This document shows positions 59,487 to 64,000 of a DNA stretch of 64,000 nucleotides, piece by piece (position 1 is the first letter of the stretch; every line of letters begins with the position of its first letter). This DNA is from an uncultured Mobiluncus sp. (GTDB taxonomy: Bacteria > Actinomycetota > Actinomycetes > Actinomycetales > Actinomycetaceae). The notes under the pieces are model-generated. The model worked only from the letters and a program-made list of their open reading frames with translations, made no database searches and was not told the origin of the DNA. Location: contig NZ_CALUCZ010000012.1 in NCBI RefSeq assembly GCF_943914685.1, positions 13,767-77,766 on the forward strand, written 5' to 3'. The position numbers and the translations under genes were made by a program.

Positions 59487-59795
59487 GTGGTATATGCAAT
59501 CGTTAAGGCCGGCGGTCGACAGGAGAAAGTCTCTGTCGGTGAAGAGCTGCTGGTGGAAAAGGTAGACAAGGCAGTGGGGGAGACGATTGAGCTGCCTGCG
59601 ATTCTGTTGGTGGACGGCGCCAAGGTAACGTCCCAGGCTGCTGACGTAGCAAAGGTAAAGGTCAGCGCGGAGGTGCTGGGCGCGGCCAAGGGTCCCAAGA
59701 TTTCCATTGTCAAGTACAAGAACAAGACTGGTTATCGGAAGCGTCAAGGTCACCGTCAGCCGCTGACCCGCATTAAGATAACTTCCATTAAGTAA
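59487..59795 (+). CDS. rplU: 50S ribosomal protein L21
   Basis: A 102-residue L21, starting with GTG 59487 (MVYAIVKAGGRQEKVSVGEEL), and ending with YRKRQGHRQPLTRIKI. This start gives the usual length of about 100 residues; an upstream in-frame start would add 21 residues foreign to the family. It lies 11 bp before rpmA. Confidence 0.97.
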   Translation: MVYAIVKAGGRQEKVSVGEELLVEKVDKAVGETIELPAILLVDGAKVTSQAADVAKVKVSAEVLGAAKGPKISIVKYKNKTGYRKRQGHRQPLTRIKITSIK

Positions 59796-59806
59796 GGGGT
59801 GTAACA

Positions 59807-60067
59807 ATGGCACATAAGAAAGGTCTCGGTTCTTCCCACAACGGTCGTGATTCGAACGCGCAGCGCCTGGGCGTCAAGCGTTTCGGCGGTCAGCTGGTTA
59901 ACGCTGGTGAAATTTTGGTACGCCAGCGCGGCACCCACTACCACCCCGGCTTTAACGTGGGCATCGGCAAGGACGATACTCTGTTCGCACTTAAGACCGG
60001 CGAAGTGGAGTTCGGTCGTCATCGCGATCGCCGTATCGTGAGTATTAAGGAAGTCGCCAACGCCTAA
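59807..60067 (+). CDS. rpmA: 50S ribosomal protein L27
   Basis: An 86-residue L27 (MAHKKGLGSSHNGRDSNAQRLGVKRFGGQ..VRQRGTHYHPG), located at the peptidyl transferase centre. The N-terminus begins directly with MAHKK, so no propeptide of the Firmicutes kind is present. AAGGGG precedes the ATG. The rplU-rpmA-obgE order is universal. Confidence 0.98.
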   Translation: MAHKKGLGSSHNGRDSNAQRLGVKRFGGQLVNAGEILVRQRGTHYHPGFNVGIGKDDTLFALKTGEVEFGRHRDRRIVSIKEVANA

Positions 60068-60094
60068 ATGTTGGCAGTGACAACTTTCGTGAGG

Positions 60095-60110
60095 GGGCTC
60101 GTTCGAGCCC
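60095..60110 (+). terminator. Weak terminator or attenuator between rpmA and obgE
   Basis: GGGCTCG (60095-60101) pairs with CGAGCCC (60104-60110) around a very short loop, with GAG/TC extending outward and a T-rich TCTTGCTGTTT after it. Confidence 0.5.
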
Positions 60111-60169
60111 TCTTGCTGTTTAACGTAACGATGGCTCTGTGAGGGAGCCGGAGGAGGTCAGTAGCCCAG

Positions 60170-61711
60170 ATGGTCAGCTTCGTGGATTATGTGAAAATTT
60201 TTGCCCAAGCCGGGGCTGGCGGCAACGGCTGCGCCTCCATTCGCCGCGAAAAATACAAGCCGTTAGCGGGCCCGGACGGCGGGGCTGGCGGACATGGGGG
60301 ATCGGTCATTCTGCGCGTCAACCCGCAAGAAACAACCCTGCTGCCGTTCCACCATCGCCCGCACGTGAAAGCGGAAAGCGGTCAAGCCGGGATGGGCGAC
60401 TACCGCGATGGACGTCGCGGTGAGGATCTGTTCCTCGATGTTCCTCAAGGTACGGTCGTCACCAGTGAGGATGGCGAGTTTCTGGCGGACTTAGACGCCC
60501 CGGATGCCCAGTTGGTCATCGCGCGCGGCGGGGTGGGAGGCATGGGCAACTACGGCCTGGCCTCCGCGAAACGCAAGGCACCGGGCTTTGCCCTGTTGGG
60601 AGAACCTGGTGAAGAACGTACCGTTATTCTGGAACTGAAGTCGATGGCTGATGTGGCGCTGGTGGGATACCCTTCGGCGGGCAAATCTTCGCTGATAGCG
60701 GCCATGAGCGCGGCGCGCCCCAAGATTGCCGACTACCCTTTCACGACCCTGGTGCCGAACCTGGCGGTGGTGGATAATCCGGTGGCGCGCTACACCGTGG
60801 CGGACGTGCCCGGATTGATTCCCGGCGCGGCCTCGGGCAAAGGTCTGGGGCTGGATTTCTTGCGTCATATCGAACGTTGCTGCGTGATTGCCCACGTGGT
60901 GGACTTGGCGGCGTGGGATCCGGAACGTGAACCGCTGGCCGACATTAAGACTTTGGAACGTGAACTCGCTCACTACGCGAAATCCCTGGACCGCTACCGT
61001 CCCGGGAGGGACTTCTTGCCACCCCTGATGGAACGCCAACGCGCCATTATTCTCAACAAAATCGATGTCCCGGACGGGCGAGACATGGCCGCCCTGATGG
61101 AAACCGAGATTGCGAAACTCGGCTGGCCGGTCTTTACAGTTTCCGCGACTACCCACGAAGGGTTGAAAGAACTCGCTTTTGGGCTGGCCGAAATGGTTCA
61201 GGAATACCGTTCCCAACTGCCCGATGACGACAGCGAGCGACCCGTGTTGCGCCCGCAGCCGAAATCAGCGCGCCCCGCCAAGACCTACACCATTGAGACG
61301 ACCACGATTGAGGGCGAGCCGGGATTCTCTATCCGTGGCGAACAGGTGGAGCGCTGGGTGAAGCAGACCGACTTCACTAACGATGAAGCGGTCGGTTACC
61401 TGGCCGACCGCCTGGCAAACGTGGGAGTTGAGGACGACCTGCTGAAAGCCGGGGCTCACGCGGGGGATACCGTCGTGATTGGCGACCCCGAAACGGGTGT
61501 TGTTTTTGACTGGGAGCCCACCCTGCAAGCCGGAGCGGAGCTGCTGGGCGCGCGCGGCACGGATTCGCGACTCTACGAAAATACCCGTCGCACCAACCAG
61601 CAGCGGCGTATCGACTACCACGCCTGGATGGATGCCAAGAAACGTGCTCGGGAAGAACTGGACGCGGAGCGTGAGTCCGGCCTGTGGAATGACCCCGGGG
61701 AAACCGAATAG
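60170..61711 (+). CDS. obgE: GTPase ObgE/CgtA
   Basis: A 513-residue Obg GTPase in 50S assembly and growth control. The N-terminal Obg fold is Gly-rich (GAGGNGCASIRREKY, GGAGGHGGSVIL). The G domain has the P-loop GYPSAGKSSLIAAM, DVPGLIPGA, NKID and a later SATTHEG. The C-terminal OCT domain (about residues 370-450) precedes a charged tail. GGAGGAGG lies upstream of ATG 60170. Length is typical for actinobacteria. Confidence 0.97.
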   Translation: MVSFVDYVKIFAQAGAGGNGCASIRREKYKPLAGPDGGAGGHGGSVILRVNPQETTLLPFHHRPHVKAESGQAGMGDYRDGRRGEDLFLDVPQGTVVTSEDGEFLADLDAPDAQLVIARGGVGGMGNYGLASAKRKAPGFALLGEPGEERTVILELKSMADVALVGYPSAGKSSLIAAMSAARPKIADYPFTTLVPNLAVVDNPVARYTVADVPGLIPGAASGKGLGLDFLRHIERCCVIAHVVDLAAWDPEREPLADIKTLERELAHYAKSLDRYRPGRDFLPPLMERQRAIILNKIDVPDGRDMAALMETEIAKLGWPVFTVSATTHEGLKELAFGLAEMVQEYRSQLPDDDSERPVLRPQPKSARPAKTYTIETTTIEGEPGFSIRGEQVERWVKQTDFTNDEAVGYLADRLANVGVEDDLLKAGAHAGDTVVIGDPETGVVFDWEPTLQAGAELLGARGTDSRLYENTRRTNQQRRIDYHAWMDAKKRAREELDAERESGLWNDPGETE

Positions 61712-61783
61712 AACCGGGATGCGGGTCGCTGTCCGACTACAGAATTCCTTGCCATTTTCAGAAATCACTCAGGTCCGGGCGGG

Positions 61784-61803
61784 TATAATTTCATAAAAGG
61801 AAG
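61784..61803 (+). promoter_or_regulatory. -10 box and ribosome binding site for nadD
   Basis: TATAAT (61784-61789) is followed by AAAGGAAG (61796-61803), 4 nt before GTG 61808. Transcription would begin about at the ribosome site, so nadD can be expressed separately from obgE with a very short leader. No strong -35 box is seen. Confidence 0.55.
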
Positions 61804-61807
61804 TTTT

Positions 61808-62629
61808 GTGTGCTCGTGTTTGGGTAGCAAGGGATTAAGAAAGGCCGTCATGGAGTCTCGCTCGCAAAGATGCGTTTGGGCGTTGGACTCCGAAAATTCG
61901 GCAAAGTCCAATCAGCGTCGGCGTCGTATCGGGGTGATGGGCGGCACTTTTGACCCGATTCACCACGGTCACCTGGTAGCGGCTTCGGAAGTGCAGGCGG
62001 TTTTCGGCCTTGACGAGGTCATTTTTGTGCCCACTTTTATGCAGCCATTCAAGCTGGGGCGCCCGGTCACCGAGGCGGAACACCGCTACCTGATGGCGGT
62101 GATTGCGACGGCTTCGAATCCGCGGTTTTCGGTGTCCCGCGTGGATATCGACCGAGCTACCACGACCTATACGATTGACACTCTGACCGACTTGAAAGCC
62201 GCTTTAGGTGATGCGCAACTATTCTTTATCACCGGAGCTGACGCGATTTCTGACATTATGCGCTGGAAAGACATCGACCAGCTGTTTAAACTGGCGCACT
62301 TCGTGGGGGTAACTCGCCCGGGACATTCCTTTGATTCCGCTAACCTTCCGGCCCAGCACGTTTCTCTGGTTGAGGTTCCGGCCATGGCAATCAGCTCAAC
62401 CGACTGTCGGAATCGGGTAAAATCGCACCAACCGGTGTGGTACTTGGTGCCCGACGGTGTTGTTCAATATATTGCTAAATACGGACTCTATGCCGATGAT
62501 GCGCGACTGCAGTCGGATCCGCGGGAGGCGTCATACGCCGTCCCTAAGGCGGCTTTGACGGCGGCCGCGGTAAACGATGCATCGCCACAAGACGGATCCG
62601 TGATGACCTTGTCGAGAGGGGGACTGTGA
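61808..62629 (+). CDS. nadD: Nicotinate-mononucleotide adenylyltransferase
   Basis: A 273-residue enzyme that makes deamido-NAD. Core motifs are GVMGGTFDPIHHGHLVAA (nucleotide site), VPTFMQPFK, TYTIDTLTDL, FFITGADAISDIMRWKD and ISSTDCRNRV, where most family members have ISST.IR. The first 40 residues and the last 45 are extra to the core. GTG 61808 has AAAGGAAG upstream; ATG 61850 is an alternative. Its stop overlaps the next gene by GTGA. Confidence 0.95.
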   Translation: MCSCLGSKGLRKAVMESRSQRCVWALDSENSAKSNQRRRRIGVMGGTFDPIHHGHLVAASEVQAVFGLDEVIFVPTFMQPFKLGRPVTEAEHRYLMAVIATASNPRFSVSRVDIDRATTTYTIDTLTDLKAALGDAQLFFITGADAISDIMRWKDIDQLFKLAHFVGVTRPGHSFDSANLPAQHVSLVEVPAMAISSTDCRNRVKSHQPVWYLVPDGVVQYIAKYGLYADDARLQSDPREASYAVPKAALTAAAVNDASPQDGSVMTLSRGGL

Positions 62630-64000
62630 GCGAGGGCAAGCCAAGGCCGCGACCCGTGCCGGTGCAGGCGGTCAATTTACCGGGCTTGGGAGCTAGCGCC
62701 CCTCGGCCTGGGCAAGTGTTGCCCGGTGCCGGTCCGACCGGTCCCGCTCTGCAAGTTCCCAATACTGCCCAAGCCGTGCGTGCTGTTGACAAGGACGGGG
62801 CTCTGACCGGCATGATTCCGGTAGTTGGCAAGGCTCAGGCCGTGAGTGCTGCCGGGCCGCAAGTCGCCGGTGCCCAGCGTCCCCTCGTGCGCGGCACTAC
62901 TCCCGTGGTGCCCGAAAAGCCCGCAGTTCCGGTCGGGAATCGTCCCGCAGATACGGCGGTTCGTCAGTTGCCGACACCGGGGACTCCGGTGCCCCCTTCC
63001 ACGACGGGCATGATTCCCACGATAGCGCCGAACTCGACAGGCTCCGCGCAGATTCCCCCGCCCCGAGCGAACCCACCTGTTCCCGGCAGCGCGTCCCGGC
63101 CCCTGCCGTCTTCCCCGGCAAATTCCGCCCCGGCAGGTTCCGCTGCGGCGAGGCCGGCGACACCTGGAGGCAGCGCAAATCCGCCAGTTCCGGTATTTTC
63201 AGGACCCGGCGGCTTGCCAAACCCGGCCCAATCGTCAACCACGTTACCGACCTCACGACCGAATCCTCCGGTGCCGCGTCCCGGCCAGATGGAAGCCGCA
63301 CCGCCTCACCAGCAGACTCCACCGGAAACTGCTCCAGCACAGCCCGGAATGCCCGGTTCACGCCCCGCGAGCCTCGCGGCTCCCGGATTGGCACCGGACG
63401 CCAAGGCTCCGGGAACGATGCCGGACATCGCGGCGCACCCGCCCTTGTCAGCTGGACGACCCGGACAACCGACACAGCCGCTTGCTCAGACGGGAGAACC
63501 TGGGCAACCGGCACAGCCGCCCGCCCAGCCGGGGCAACCTGGGCAACCCGGACAAATGCCTGGGCAGAGGCTAGGCCAAACCGTTCAGCCCAATCAACTC
63601 AGCCAACCTAATCAGCCGGGGCAACTGGGACAGATGCCACACCAACCAGGGCAATCGCCTACCCAGCCGGGACTACCTGGGCAACCGGGACCGGTCCCGG
63701 GACAGCCCGGTCAGCAGCCTGGTCAGCCCCATCAATCACCACAGCCTGGGCAGATGCTGGTCCAGACTCCGAGAGCTCCCTCAGGCGATCCCCGTATGGC
63801 AGGCCAGCCGGGACAGATTCCCGGCCAGTCCGGCCAGCCCGGAATGCCGGGTCAACCGGGGATGCCGGGACAGCCGGGCGCTCCCTATGGAATGTGGGGA
63901 CGTCCGAATCCTTACGGCCGCCCGGGGATGCCAGGAATGCCGGGCATGCCGGGACAGCCGGGCGCTCCCTATGGAATGTGGGGACGTCCGAATCCTTACG
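62626..64000 (+). CDS. Long Pro/Gly/Gln/Met-rich protein, incomplete at the window end
   Basis: An open frame from GTG 62626 (overlapping the nadD stop, GTGAGC) runs without a stop to the end of the window, at least 458 residues. It is almost wholly low complexity: Pro, Gly, Gln and Ala-rich, with MPGQPG and PGQPGQ units and a repeated MWGRPNPYGRPGMPG segment. No globular domain or signal peptide is seen in this part. In related actinobacteria the gene after nadD often encodes a LytR-CpsA-Psr cell-wall ligase or a LytR C-terminal domain protein with a disordered cytoplasmic head, so this may be such a head; that is inference from order. The reverse-strand frames here are shadows. Confidence 0.7.
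   Translation, partial: MSEGKPRPRPVPVQAVNLPGLGASAPRPGQVLPGAGPTGPALQVPNTAQAVRAVDKDGALTGMIPVVGKAQAVSAAGPQVAGAQRPLVRGTTPVVPEKPAVPVGNRPADTAVRQLPTPGTPVPPSTTGMIPTIAPNSTGSAQIPPPRANPPVPGSASRPLPSSPANSAPAGSAAARPATPGGSANPPVPVFSGPGGLPNPAQSSTTLPTSRPNPPVPRPGQMEAAPPHQQTPPETAPAQPGMPGSRPASLAAPGLAPDAKAPGTMPDIAAHPPLSAGRPGQPTQPLAQTGEPGQPAQPPAQPGQPGQPGQMPGQRLGQTVQPNQLSQPNQPGQLGQMPHQPGQSPTQPGLPGQPGPVPGQPGQQPGQPHQSPQPGQMLVQTPRAPSGDPRMAGQPGQIPGQSGQPGMPGQPGMPGQPGAPYGMWGRPNPYGRPGMPGMPGMPGQPGAPYGMWGRPNPY
63862..64000. repeat. 84-bp period coding repeat
   Basis: 55 bp at 63862-63916 recur exactly at 63946-64000 (ATGCCGGGACAGCCGGGCG to the end), an 84-bp or 28-codon period. The last copy is cut by the window end, so more copies may follow. 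Confidence 0.9.

Noticed and set aside
62897..63514. 205-codon reverse-strand open frame at the right end
   Set aside because: Opposes the Pro/Gly-rich forward frame, which starts on the nadD stop and stays open to the end; low-complexity Pro codons commonly leave the antisense frame open.
1..64000. tRNA or rRNA genes
   Set aside because: I scanned for T-loop words and acceptor-stem pairing by eye and saw none; a tRNAscan-SE run would settle it.

Overview
The window looks like chromosomal DNA from a moderately GC-rich (roughly 55%, by eye) actinobacterium. The evidence is GTG/TTG starts, TANNNT -10 boxes lying 6-7 nt before start codons that lack a Shine-Dalgarno (leaderless mRNAs), a DivIVA-domain protein, DUF2469 next to rnhB, a DUF6318-type lipoprotein, a cell-wall-binding-repeat protein with a sunset domain and an LARTG-type sorting signal. 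The gene mix fits Actinomycetaceae, possibly Mobiluncus. That is my inference, not something read directly from the sequence. I saw no rRNA, tRNA, CRISPR array or transposase.

Left part (1-12.4 kb), mixed accessory and housekeeping genes: an ion channel, two surface proteins, a CDF metal exporter behind a DtxR-box-like palindrome, an orphan AAA/DUF4143 ATPase behind a 23-bp tandem repeat array, a sodium-dependent transporter, a small stress membrane protein, purT, and the UPF0210/ACT pair.

12.4-23 kb, sialic acid and amino-sugar utilisation: a GntR/FCD regulator is divergent from a dipeptide-type ABC importer (binding protein, permease, fused permease-ATPase, ATPase), followed on one strand by a NanA-like lyase, a ROK kinase, NanE, NagA and NagB. 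Together these would import N-acetylneuraminate and convert it to fructose-6-phosphate. A palindrome with the FadR-family form TNGTNNNACNA overlaps the -35 box of the operon.

23-34.5 kb: a nitroreductase, a CadD-like exporter, and a lysine-type riboswitch with its own promoter and terminator in front of a polar amino acid ABC importer. Next is the most unusual locus: one protein joining an XRE helix-turn-helix, a degenerate MNT nucleotidyltransferase and a degenerate HEPN (HepT) domain, directly followed by a two-gene ABC exporter whose ATP sites are complementarily broken. Peptidase E, a NifX-like protein and a NUDIX hydrolase follow.

34.7-64 kb, a conserved housekeeping block: rpsP-khpA-rimM-trmD(GNAT fusion)-rplS-lepB-rnhB-DUF2469-yraN-comM-dprA-xerC, then an AT-rich insert (trypsin-like protease plus lipoprotein) bracketed by a direct repeat of the xerC 3' end. 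After it come a lipoprotein, an M23 peptidase, rpsB-tsf-pyrH-frr-cdsA-rlmN, a DivIVA-like protein, dxr, a site-2 protease, a MATE transporter, rplU-rpmA-obgE-nadD, and a long Pro/Gly/Gln/Met-rich protein that runs off the end.
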